From Agrostemma githago (lineage: Eukaryota; Streptophyta; Magnoliopsida; Caryophyllales; Caryophyllaceae): a DNA stretch of 64,000 nt. The stretch's first letter is position 1, and every line of letters begins with the position of its first letter. Where the stretch lies: assembly GCA_958450325.1 (NCBI GenBank), contig OY288261.1:12057113-12121112 (forward strand). Direction: 5' to 3'. The notes under the pieces are model-generated. The model saw nothing but the letters and a program-made list of their open reading frames with translations, did no database searches and had not been told where the DNA came from. Made by a program: the position numbers and the translations under genes. Shown in pieces: positions 44,566 through 55,741 of this stretch.

Positions 44566-46382
44566 TGACGTGCACCCCGATCCGATCGGTCGTTTAGCGA
44601 ATGATGGGGGGTCAAATAATATTTATAGACTCGCAATAACACAAAAACTACTAGAGTAATCGTGGTAAGTCGAGGTCGGTCCACAGGGAACGGAACGTAG
44701 TATCGGGTTAAAAACGACGTGTTCGGAATCTAGAGGGGGGTTTCTAAGGGTCGAGTCTACACTAGAGAAATAACAATAAAAATAGCTAGGGGAGATTAAT
44801 CTAGGGAAAGGTGCTAGTGGGAATTCGGGATTCGGACATCGGAGTCTAAGAAGGTCGAAATCGGGTTTTACTCACAAAATAGATAAAGGGAGAATGCCAC
44901 CTTTCGGTTTCTACACCCAACCCACCTAAAAATCCGCTTTCGCGACGACAAGGGTAAGTCTCTAGTTAAGGTAATTTTTACCCCGAGTTTCCTCATATTG
45001 ATAGAAACGAGTCATGGTCGGTCTAGTTGGCCGGACTAAAACAACAATGACACAACAACCCTAAACAAGATAAACCAACAAGCAAACAACCCACCAACAT
45101 CCATTAATTCAAATAATCCTCCCTAAACCCCCCAACAAGAAATCGATCTACTCACTAATCATAATGGAAAAACAACAAAACATTAACTAAAGAGGAAACA
45201 ACTAAAGCATGCATACTAACTAAATCTAAAGAAACTAACTACAAAACAATAAGGAAACTACGATCTACCAATTTAACCACTAAACTATAAAGAAATTACG
45301 ATCTACCAAAATAAATTAGAGAATAATCTAGAATAACATAAATAAAATCTAGAGAAACTAACAACACAAGGATGATCTAAACAAGATAATAATGAGAGAA
45401 AAATAAATCTAAACTAGAGATTAGAGAGTGGAAGAGAAATATACCAACTATGAAAATCTATAATAAATAAGAAGATTGCATAGATAAAGATTGAATATTT
45501 GATGAAGTGAATGAAGAACTTGTCACTAATCCTTCAATAACCCCACAAATCTTCAAATAAAACTTGAAACAACAATCTTCTACAAACTTGGATGGAAATC
45601 TAGAAAATTGTTGATAAAAACTAGGAAGATCTACTACTAAATTACTATGTAAGCTACTACTAAAAGGATGGAAAATGGTGGAATGGATGGAGTGACTACA
45701 CTAATGATGGAATATGCCTTGGGCAACAAATTAGGGTAGACATTTATATAGTAATGCCTTAATGAGTCTCTTAACCTAAAGCCCAAATCCAACTTTTTAC
45801 TCCATTAGTGAGACAATCACCCTTTAATCTTCATGAGGTGGAACTTCACCCTATTGTGCACGGACCAACACCGTCGGGTGAAACTTCACCCAGTGGTTTC
45901 ACCCGGAGAACTTCTTCCAGTTTTGCGATTTTAGGACGCTTTCACCATCAGGCGAAATTTCACTCGGTGGGCGAAATTTCGCCCGGTGGAGTAGTCTCGG
46001 AAAATTTCGGGGAGGCAAATTTACCGTCGGGCGAAACTTCGCCCGGTGGTGTTTGATCGGGTGAAATTTCACCCGGTCATTTTCTGGTCTCTTTTCTTGT
46101 CTCATTCTTGGTCGTAGGATTGGATGGCTTTAAACTTTAAGTTGTGTGCTTTGCTCTTTGGACGATATTCCCTTCTCTAGTGCTCGTGGAAGCTCGATCG
46201 TGATTTCGGTGCCAAATCCTATCAAAACTGATTGAAAAACTACCAAAAACACGTAAAACGCACAAGAGGGACGCTAATGCGAGAAATACTCAAAATATGG
46301 CGATAATCACACTCTAGACTCGCAAAACGAGGGAAAATGGGTGTAAATGGGAGGGAAAACGGTCTAAATTTAGCACACAACA
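44566..46382 (-). repeat. 5' LTR of element C
   Basis: Palindrome array at 45874-46076 (CCGGGTGAAATTTCACCCGG and GGGCGAAATTTCGCCC types), TATA box TATATAAAT at 45742-45750 on the - strand. Longer array than the other LTR and lacks the MITE. Confidence 0.92.
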
Positions 46383-47070
46383 GTTATCCTGACATTTGAT
46401 GCTTAAAATGTAATTACGATTTCGCATTCCTTTAACATAATTAAAGAAATACTTCGTACATGTATCTCCCTCTGTAGCCCATTTAATCTTGGCTCTTTGC
46501 CTCCAGTAAACAGCTGATGCCTTGGCAAACTTCTTTAGTCTGTTATTGTTTATATATAACTAATTTCTGAGCCTCCATTAAAAATATTTTCTAAATTATC
46601 TGTCAGAGCTTCATCAAACTCATTCCAGCTTTTACCCCATTCTTTCTTCTTGTCAAGAGCCTATCTCATAAGCTGTTTTCTAACCCGTGCCAGTTTTCTC
46701 ATTCCTTAAAACCTCTTGATCCTTTTGAATCTCGACTCCAGCATTGTTTAATTATCTCTAAACCTCCTTCCATATCAAGACTCCAATTTTCCAAGTTATA
46801 TGGTCTCTTACTTTTGTCCTGAATGAGATCAGTTTTAAAAATAATGGGATCATGATCAGATATTTGAATAGGGAGATGAACAACTCCCGAGTCTGGGAAA
46901 AGTTGGTGCCAAGATTTTGAGGCATAAGCCTTGTGAAGTTGTCATATACCTCCGATTGGCCCTCGCAAATCTGATGAGGGATTCTCCATCTGGATTCTCA
47001 CTTGACCAGAAGCTGAAGGGTTTCTGCAAAAAATTGCTTTCGAAATTAAATGGACCAACAAAACTGAAAT
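46383..47070 (-). pseudogene. L1-type LINE, endonuclease end to RT linker
   Basis: On the - strand the segment encodes WHQLFPDSGVV and then ISDHDPIIFKT, the SDH.PI motif of apurinic-like endonucleases. Further on come YWRQRAKIKWATEGDTCTKY and MRNRNYILSIK, standard LINE linker motifs before RT. Stops and frameshifts are present. It is cut by element C at the GTTAT site and continues at 32335. The 5' boundary near 47070 is unclear. Confidence 0.8.
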
Positions 47071-47079
47071 TTTTTTTTT

Positions 47080-47766
47080 GAAAATTCTCAACAACGCTCT
47101 TCCTATAGGAGAGGAATTCCAAAAGAGAAATCTTCCCTTTTCCTATGGTTGCTCTCTATGCAAACAGGAACACGTTATTGAAATTTTGGATCATCTCTTC
47201 CGAGATTGCCCTGTCTCTAACCGGATATGGTTTGGGTCTAATCTCGGTATCAGAGCGAAGATGCTGGTTTCCGTGAACATTAGGCACTGGATTGTGAACT
47301 GGATCTCTTACCCTTGGGCCCTCGATAGCGATCGATCCCGGGCTACTGAATTTACGATCATCCTTTGGACCATTATTTGGATAGCTCGAAACAAGGTCAA
47401 ATTCGATGGTTCTCAAATCCCGGATTCGGGGATCGTGGCAATCCTTAATGCTCAGCAACTTGATCTTGCTGGGATGATCTCTAATATGAAGTTTGACATT
47501 CCCGCCGACTCTGTCCGCTCCGATGATTCTCAAACTAAAAATAGGAGTTCTATCAAGATCATTGGTTCTGGTACTGATTGTTACTAAATCTCCATCAACA
47601 CGGATGGGGCTTGGAAAGATTACTGCAAAGCTGGAGGAGGTTGGATTGCCTTCTCGAAAGATGGAAACTGTGTGACAAGAAATTTCTCCCACTTCTGTGC
47701 TGCCTCCCCCCTTCATGCCGAAGCCCTTGCAATGCTTCATGCCACTCTCTGGGCTCAGTCACATGG
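47080..47766 (+). pseudogene. Second L1-type LINE, 3' part: zinc finger and RNase H start
   Basis: The + strand frame reads KILNNALPIGEEF, then CSLCKQ with HLFRDCP, the zf-RVT zinc-binding motif near the end of plant LINE ORF2. After one stop (47585-47587) RNase H begins (SINTDGAWK, then PLHAEALAM). It is truncated on the left and cut by the solo LTR at 47767. The fragment continues at 50331. Opposite orientation to the neighbouring LINE. Confidence 0.85.
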
Positions 47767-50330
47767 TGTAGACACCCAAATTTTGCCTGCTCGTGTCTAT
47801 AGCAGCTTCCAACAAAACATTCGATGATGATCGGACGTAAACGTGCTTTAACGCGCTCGAATATGGGCTCAGAACCAATAGTATCCGGCATGGGCTTTTA
47901 ATGGAGTACAAATCTCACAAAACCGACCTCAAATCCAGACCCAGTGGGTCGTTTCCATTCAAATAAGACTAATTTGGGTCAAAACCGACACCGAAAATAA
48001 AACCGTCTTTTAGCGACCGGGTCAAAACCCGGTCAAAGACGAACTCGGTACCAAAAATCACCCACATGCATTTCTAGAAGGAAACCCAACAACCAAAATC
48101 TCTTCAAATTAGGATAAAAATTCTTTCCTAAAAACCCTCCGTGCAGTTTGATCCACTCGATCGAGTGGTTGAGGCCCACTCGGTCGAGTAAGCTAGCGAA
48201 CGACCAAACCGACCTTGAACCGGGCACTCGATCGAGTGCACTTGCACCGCTCGATCGAGTGGCCCTAAACTGGGGATTTTTTTTATAAATACCCCATCAT
48301 TTGCACAACCGTTGACAACTTTCATAACTCCACAACTTCAACCTTTTTTACAACTTCTTCCTACCTTCAAACACCTTCAACCCTTCACAATTCTAACCAT
48401 CTACACATTCAAAGCGATCCCGAGATCAAAACTCGTCATAGACCGAGAGCAAAACTCGTCAAATCCCCTCCCTAATCATACACACAATAACTTGCCTACA
48501 TATCTCGACGCTCCTGCGCCTTTGCCGCTACTAGACAAGCCGTGTTCCGAGACTAAAGCATGTAGGTTGAGGGTGAAAATTCAAATCCCGACGTCTCCCT
48601 ATCTCTTTTCTCATCTCCAATTTTTATGTATTGCACCTTTTTTTATTTTATTTCTTTTACTTTTCGTCACTAGAATTATTATCACGTCACTATAAAATAT
48701 TCGCCTATATGTGTCGAATACGAGGGATGATGGGATAAGGAAACACGAATACGAGAGTATTGCACTCGATGTTGCCGGTCGCTTATCCTATTACCCCGAG
48801 TATTTGGTTGTTGAAGCGAATCAACCTTAAAAAGAGCGTCTTTTATTTATTTCATTTCATCGTCGCGTCTAATATTGTTAGTATTTTTTTATTTATCGTC
48901 ACCATTAAATAAAACCACGCATAATTATTAAAGCGATCCGAGTCGAATATGCTTAACAACAAACCCCGTTCAAGATCCTCTTAACCCCTTTACAAATTGT
49001 AACGGAGGTGACACCCTTTCGAGGAGCGCCGCCCCAAACACTTAAGGGCATAATGAGATCGCGGATGTTTGTCGTTAAATGTGTTTGATTCCTCTTTTTT
49101 TAGGTTAGTACGAAACCTGTTGATGCCGAATCGAACACCACATACTCCGTAAGGATTAATAACGGTGCCGCGACGCGGAGGGAATTAATTTCGTCCTAAT
49201 CAAATTCAAAACAATTTTACGACACCTTTTTCAAAATTCCCGATACCGGTCTCGTAATCATAATACATGTTACGAATACCAAAAACCGAGTTGAATATAA
49301 ATTATGCCATATTTTCATTCGACTCGGTAAGCTATCGATTTTCAAACAAAATAAAATTCGAGACAGCCACTTATTCGAATCGAGCAGCAGCTCGAACAGG
49401 GGGCACTCGATCGAGTACCATAGCCCACTCGATCGAGTAGCACCCCAAAAAAGAGGCAGGAGGTCCGTAGCAGGATGATCGAGTCCCTCCCATGACTCGA
49501 TTGAGTGGTCCCTTTCACGCTAAAACGCGAGCTTCCTTCATCAATTTAGCATCGTCAAATATTTTTACGACCTTGGTCGTTACGTGTAAAGACAATCACG
49601 TGTCCTTTCTTTTCAAATCATGCATCATCATATCGTCTTCGAGTCGTTTAATCCATTTGCATTACCGTTATTATATCGTTATTTCTACTTTGCTCGTTAT
49701 TTCGTTTTGTCTGGGTTGTATTTCCGCCCGTGTAACTTGTAATCTTTTCTCATTTCACTTTGCTTTATTTGTTTGCGTTTTACCGTATTACAAATGAATC
49801 TCGCATGCTAAACCACTTTGACGTAAATTAAATGCATTAAAGCAACGTAGCAACCTACTCAATTTCTATATCTCGTAAAATGTTGTTTGTATAACATTTC
49901 ACCGAATCACTAGCGCGCGTAATAAAAAACCGAACGATATCTTAGTAAAGGCTGCTATGTGCGGGCGGGGTTGGGTGTCCTTTGTGGGCTTCCCAACACG
50001 TACCTTCACCCCTTACTCAGAACCTCGGTTTCCGGATGTCCGAAACCGTTGGCGCACGAGAGTCATTCGATATACGATACCCGAAAACTCAACATTGGTA
50101 TCGTAATGCAAAGAGATGAACCCCACAAGCTCTAGTATCGAAGTGAGCCGTACTTTGTGCATGGTCCACCGAAATATAGAGTGGGTTCGAATGGGCCCGA
50201 ACTCCCACAAAGTTCGGTGGCGACTCCAACTTCGATTTAAATTTCAACCCGAGAACCATCTCACATGGGAAACATTTTGCCGCCCAAACCCGCGCGTGGC
50301 CCGTCGTGGTGGACCTATGTCATGTCCACA
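47767..50330 (+). mobile_element. Solo LTR, family D (2.56 kb)
   Basis: Begins TGTAGACACC and ends ATGTCCACA, flanked by perfect CATGG duplications (47762-47766, 50331-50335). The interrupted RNase H frame continues in register on the other side. No coding sequence or second LTR inside. A TATAAAT box (48284-48290) follows a CTCGATCGAGTG palindrome array (48150-48262); a second array lies at 49387-49507. The last 400 bp match the reverse complement of 63125-63540. Large LTR size suggests a Tat/Ogre-type family, but no proteins prove it. Confidence 0.82.
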
Positions 50331-50583
50331 CATGGTTATCTTCACATTCACCTTTCCACTGACTGCCTCTGCCTAGTTCAACAACTTGGGGGCATGGCGG
50401 ATGTCTCTCCTGAAATTTTCAGGATTGCAACTCTTATCCATAACACCTTTGCTCTTTTCCACTGCGTTTCTGTATCGTACATTCCTAGAAGTCTAAGCAA
50501 GGATGCCCATGGCTTAGCAGCCATGGGTTTCAAGAACTTGTATCCCGTTTTTCTTTCTTAACTGGCAAAAAAAATAAAAAAAA
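50331..50583 (+). pseudogene. Second LINE, RNase H end and poly-A
   Basis: Resumes RNase H with HLSTDCLCLVQQL (catalytic Asp) and ends with SKDAHGLAAMGFK before TAA 50559-50561. An A-rich tail follows at 50568-50583, the LINE 3' end. Confidence 0.85.
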
Positions 50584-50585
50584 TA

Positions 50586-50773
50586 CCTCCGTTTCTTTGG
50601 AATTACAACATTTGCTTTTTGCACATGAAATAAGGTTGTGAGTATGGATAGTGGGTCTTACTACTAAAGTAAAAATCTCTCACTAACAAAAATATATCCA
50701 TTATAGAAATGTGTTAATTCTAGTGAAACTATCCTAAAAGAAATATGTTGCAATTCTAAAGATCCGGAGACAG
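50586..50773. mobile_element. Degenerate Stowaway-like MITE
   Basis: Left end CCTCCGTTTCTTTGGAATTA and right end TTGCAATTCTAAAGATCCGG are inverted copies, with TA on both sides. Directly follows the LINE poly-A tail. Confidence 0.65.
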
Positions 50774-50923
50774 TATTAGACATGTGAAAAAGTATAACAC
50801 ACTTAGTGAATCAACTTATTCAAAGGGATAACGTAAACATGTGAAATATATTACGGAGTAGGTAACATCAGCGTTCATTATCTGTTCGTGTATATAACTA
50901 ATTTATCATGTGAGTTTAGAATA

Positions 50924-51467
50924 AGATTTTTTTTGTCAAACACTACCTACAATTTAGGTCACTTTGTGAGGAACTACCTAAAATTTTATTTTTATTAAAC
51001 ACTACCTAAAGTTTATAAAGTATATTTTTTGTCAAACACTACCAAAATCACTCTTCATGCTTGAATATGTGAAATAAGTGATTTTAATTTGTCGATACAA
51101 TAACTTTGAAGTTTATTTTGCTAAGTTATATTAATGTTTAACATCTTTTGTAAGAAAATAGGCTCGTGTAACTATAATGAACATATTGATCGATATTGGA
51201 GGTCAATAATTATTAAAGTAATTTCGTACCAAATAGGTTGAAAATTACTAACTTAGTCTGTTTTGATGAAATCAACCTCAAGGCTATGATATATTGATAT
51301 CGACACTTAAAATTGCTTATTTTCACATTTTTCATGATTAAATAATGTTTTTTTGTAGTGTTTCACAAAAAAAAAAAAAAACTTTAGGCAGTATTGACAA
51401 AATTTAAAATTTTAGGTAATTCTTCGCAAAACGACCTAAATAGTAGATAGTGTTTCACAAATTACTC
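50924..51467. mobile_element. Mutator-type MITE with 9-bp TSD
   Basis: The first and last roughly 110 bp are inverted repeats rich in AAACACTACCTA / TAGGTAGTGTTT motifs. Flanks TTTAGAATA (50915-50923) and TTTAGAATA (51468-51476) are a perfect 9-bp duplication, the Mutator superfamily length. Non-coding, 544 bp. Confidence 0.75.
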
Positions 51468-51476
51468 TTTAGAATA

Positions 51477-52794
51477 TAAATGAATTGAAACCAACATGCG
51501 AGTTCATAAAACTGAAGTCATTTCACTTTTAAAAACAATTTTTTTACCCAAATGCACGGGACGTGACCAATAATATTGCATGCATACTTATAGCTTGCAT
51601 CTCACCACAAGTATGAATGAATACATCAGTTTCGTCAATCATATCGATACCACGAGGTTTACATTTCACCTCTAGTGCTGAATATGATCTAACAATTAAA
51701 TTGACTCAGTTTAGAACTTTAACCGCGTGGTAGAATAGACTGCTAATGAAGCCGATACTCACACACCACAACGAGATCCACTGAAAACACACATAAGTTA
51801 CGCGAAAAAAGAATCACATGCACAATCGTGAATATAAGATGCCAAGATATCAAAAAAACAAGTAGAGTGGATGAGGCATTGTCAAATAAATGTGCACGTA
51901 CCCTCAACCACGGGTCCACAACTCTTGAACTCTCGCTAGACCTCGGTGATAACCGGTGAATATTACTCTTACGACGATCCAATCATGCGCAGCTTCAGGA
52001 TATGTTCTCTGTACTCTTATAAAGAAACTCTCCGAGCAATCTCCCAACATATGATATCTAAACCTTATCAAGGTAACGACCAACAAGAAACGATTCTATG
52101 ATAAGAATTGTCCCTAGGAGACACAAGGATGTCGAATACTGAGACTCCGAAACGCTTAATTGTTCGGTTAATCAGAATGATAGCATACCATGCCGAAGGT
52201 ACATTATGTTAGATGCGAATAAGGAAATTATTGAAAACCAACACCGAATCGACTAAACGTTTTCCTAATAGAACAATTCGATCCTTATTTCAGTGCAGAG
52301 TTGTACCGAATTTTCTACTGAGATAAGACAGTGTTCCTTTGAATTTGCACAATAAATAGAGATATAACTATGGAGTATTTTGTGCAGATTTTGCTTCTGT
52401 TTTCGGATTTGATCAAACCTCTATTATATATATGGTTTGAAGGAGCAGGGATACGAGTTGAAGAGTTGCAACTCTTCATAATTTCCCACCAAAATCTGTT
52501 CAAATAGATTTGGCGCCAAAAATTCGCCTCGGGGGCACAACCACCGTAACCAGGGCGCTTCGCCCCTGGAACCCCGACTCACTGACCGGGCAACGAGACC
52601 CCCATCATAGTGAATCGTATGAACCTGGTACCGTGAATTTGCAATTAATTATATATAAGCGTACACTTCGTACTTACCCGAACCTATATTGTATTATATT
52701 ATATTGAATTCACACATCCGTAAACCAAACCCGAGTACGCTAAAATGAACCGGTATTTACACTTAAATCACCAACACATTAGCCACATATAACT
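51477..52794. other. Intergenic, nothing firm recognised
   Basis: About 1.3 kb without a supported gene. Short ORFs on the - strand have no recognisable motif. A GC-rich patch at 52510-52600 stands out from the AT-rich surroundings but I cannot assign it. Confidence 0.6.
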
Positions 52795-53039
52795 CAACTA
52801 GTATCGAACTATTAGACTCCCGCTCAACTAGTAGAGGACACTATGTACGAGCGGGTTAGGCATCTGATTAAAGGACTTCCTATCCTCGCCTTTGCTGTAA
52901 TGTTTTGGTTTCCAGATGTCAGAACCATCAAGGTACGAGAGTCGTTCGATTTTGTGCTTCAATTACCTAGGCGTAAAGTGAGTTCAAATGGGCTTGAACT
53001 CTCATAAAATTCGGTGGCGGGTGTATTGCCATGTTCACA
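52795..53039 (+). repeat. Diverged relic of a family D LTR end
   Basis: Shares with the D LTR the order GAGCGGG-like block, TTTCCAGATGTC, TACGAGAGTCGTTCGAT, AAATTCGGTGGCG and the terminal CATGTTCACA. It is much shorter and more diverged. The left limit is not clear. Confidence 0.5.
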
Positions 53040-53319
53040 GTGATCTTCTTGATTATTTTCATCACCTTCTTGAGAGTCTAGAAGAAAATAAATTTCCTTT
53101 TTTTTCTTCTTCTTGAATAGTACTCCATAAGAGACTCATTTTCAATTTGAATCACCTTTAAATACTTCATCTTTGACTTTTTTTTTTATCAGGTAAGGTT
53201 GATACATAAGGTGACTTTGATGTGCCCTCGAAGTATATCTAAGAGTTGATCCATCTTATCTTGTAATCAAAATAAATGACCCTCGATGAACCGTCAATCA
53301 ACCTCTTTTTTATGTAGGG

Positions 53320-54219
53320 TTATTTAACATGAATAATACCAACTTTGGGTGATATTCCATAAGTAAACCAACTTTAATTAATATAGGAATAAAACCATGT
53401 ATGAGACATATTATACGCGAATGAAATTGCTTCTTAAATGACCGGATGAAGTCGGTTTTTTTGGGTCACATACTATTAATTAACACACATCTTCATCTTC
53501 TTCATTGCCACACCAAACTCGATTTTCCCCAAAATCAAATTCTTTCTCCTAAACTATAATTTCTCCAAATACATGGGTGACCCATCAAATTCATGTTCTT
53601 CGAATTCATGGGGGTCAAACTCAAACCAATTAAAAAGAACCCTAATTGGACACTCAAACCCCTAAATTAAACCAATAAGAAAACCCTAAGTTAAACTCAA
53701 AAAAATCGAAAACCCTAAGTTAAAACTCAGAAAAATCAATTTAGGGGAAATGAAAACAATACTCACTGTTGGCATTGCCGACGCAAAGGATTGATGAATG
53801 AACTTGAAAATACCCCTGAAAATTGATTTTCAACAAAATTATGATAATTAATTATAAAGACGGACGTACAAAAGTTTGAGAAAGATAAACAAACAAAAGT
53901 TTCGAAAAAAAATATTGAGGAAGAAGAAGATGAATTGAGGAAGAAGATGAATTGATGAAGTGAACGATGAATTGACGAAGAAGATGACGTTTTGAAGTGA
54001 AGCAGAAGAAGATGAAGTTTAAAATTTGAAGTTTTACAATTAAGTTAAAAGTGTCAGCCAGTAAAACTTGTATTAATGAAATATTGACGGGGTAGGCATT
54101 AGCAGGTAAGAGTATTACATTCTCGTATAAAATGTCTCCTACATGATTTTATTCCTATATTAATTAAAGTTGATTTTATTTATGAAATACACAAAGTAGG
54201 TATTATTCCTGTTAAATAA
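53320..54219. mobile_element. Long-TIR non-autonomous DNA element
   Basis: About 110 bp at each end are inverted copies, including TTATTTAACATGAATAATAC and AACTTTAATTAATATAGGAA. The middle holds AAACCCTAAGTTAAA repeats and a GAAGAAGATGAATTGA-rich patch, no gene. TSD not clear; TIR length suggests a Mutator-like element. Confidence 0.6.
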
Positions 54220-55040
54220 TTTTTGTTTGTAATCATATGTTCCAAAATTTCTTGGAAAAAAAAGTTCCAATATTTTTATATCTATAAAAATGCTTCCCGA
54301 AATAATTCGTTTAGGAACGAATTAAAATCTGACTTTGATACCAATTTGATGAATAACTGAGCGAAAAAAAATCAAAAATAATCTCGTGTCAAAAATAAAG
54401 ATTGGATTTACTTGAAATCTATATATATATATTAATTGAATGCATCATTTGCCACATGGCAATGCATATGAACATCAATGATGACGTGTCAATAGTAGGT
54501 TCATTATCCATAATTAACAAGATGTTAAAAGAAGAAAATTCTTTTACGGTTTAGATTTATTTCATTAAATAGGATGTATTTATTTTTCCATAAAAGTTTG
54601 TTTATATTTGCCGTCTAGATAATATATATAAATATTATTACAACATTTCTCATTAATTCATTTAATCATGCATAAAGTTGTGAACTTATTATGATTGATA
54701 AAAATTGGATTGTTCTATAACTTTTTTACCTAACAAGAAGCAAGATATTTTTAAAGAATTAATCAGTTACTGTACAATAGTTTTGGGTCATTGTATGTAA
54801 CATATATTTGCAAGAAATAACAGGAATTTATTCATCGTTTTCACTTTCGGTAGTTTAAAAAAATAAATTCAACACAAACGCCATCAACTACATACATCAA
54901 GCTGAACATCTTAAGTAGAATTTCTACACCATCACGTCATTAACGAAACTCTTAATTCAATATATGAAATGAGATCACACAATCTGCCGTGATTTTTTTA
55001 AAATAAATTAACTATTATAATTTTTTTATTGGTAATAATG

Positions 55041-55041
<1 letters not shown>

Positions 55042-55080
<39 letters not shown>
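55042..55080. repeat. (TA)n microsatellite
   Basis: About 19 uninterrupted AT dinucleotides. Confidence 0.95.
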
Positions 55081-55084
<4 letters not shown>

Positions 55085-55653
55085 ATATTATTAAATTATT
55101 TAGTAATAATACTCCGTACTTATTAGTGTTATATAAATTATTTCACTATTTTTTTTTAAAGAACTTTACATGATTTTGAGCATACTCTTCTTTTTATCTA
55201 TAAATAATACTTTTTTTACGAGTTTGGTCCAAGGCAAGAATAGCAAGTCGGGATCCCTATCAGTGGCCCCACCCACCTATAAAATTACATGAATTATCCT
55301 TATCTATACACCAATAACCGGAAAAACACCTGACATTCCGTAGAATAATTTTTAAACTTATTATTTCGCAATTGTTTTATTAATAATAAGGTAATACAAA
55401 TAGGAGATTATTTTATTGGAAATTTTAGAAAAATACTCCATAATAACTTTCCTAACATGTACCGTATATATTTGAACAATTCGTTTCCCTGGGACTAGTT
55501 ATTGGTCGTATTCTTATTATGGGTTAAATATTATTTACTTCACTAATGATTATCTAAATGGATAACTACATGTGCCTTATAAATTAAATAAAAATGTATG
55601 ATATTCAGTTAGTCTCATAAATAAGAAATAAACATATTTATAGTAATGTTATA

Positions 55654-55741
55654 CTTTCCGTTTTGTAATGTTTGCCCCATTTCTTCAATATATGTGAGCA
55701 ATATGTTATTCAAACGGGACAAACATTACAAAATGCAGGGG
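55654..55741. mobile_element. Small Stowaway-like MITE remnant
   Basis: Inverted ends CTTTCCGTTTTGTAATGTTT and AAACATTACAAAATGCAGGG around an 88-bp body, with TA-rich flanks. Confidence 0.5.

Larger units (their letters stand above)
32336..46382 (-). mobile_element. Element C: Athila-type Ty3/Gypsy retrotransposon
   Basis: Full-length on the - strand: 5' LTR 44566-46382, tRNA-Asp primer site 44545-44562, gag-pol 44439-38506, env-like ORF 37560-36729, hairpins, polypurine tract 34238-34249, 3' LTR 32336-34237. TSD GTTAT at 32331-32335 and 46383-46387 is perfect. LTR ends are TGTTGTGTGC and GCACGTCA. It inserted in the - strand LINE. At least six frame changes and several stops in gag-pol make it defective. 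Confidence 0.93.

Noticed and set aside
47156..47740. 194-codon - strand ORF
   Set aside because: Antisense shadow of the LINE zinc-finger and RNase H region.
10546..50583. Two opposite LINE parts as one twin-primed (5'-inverted) insertion
   Set aside because: The - strand LINE has its own RNase H and poly-A end at 9742, so there are two separate LINE copies.
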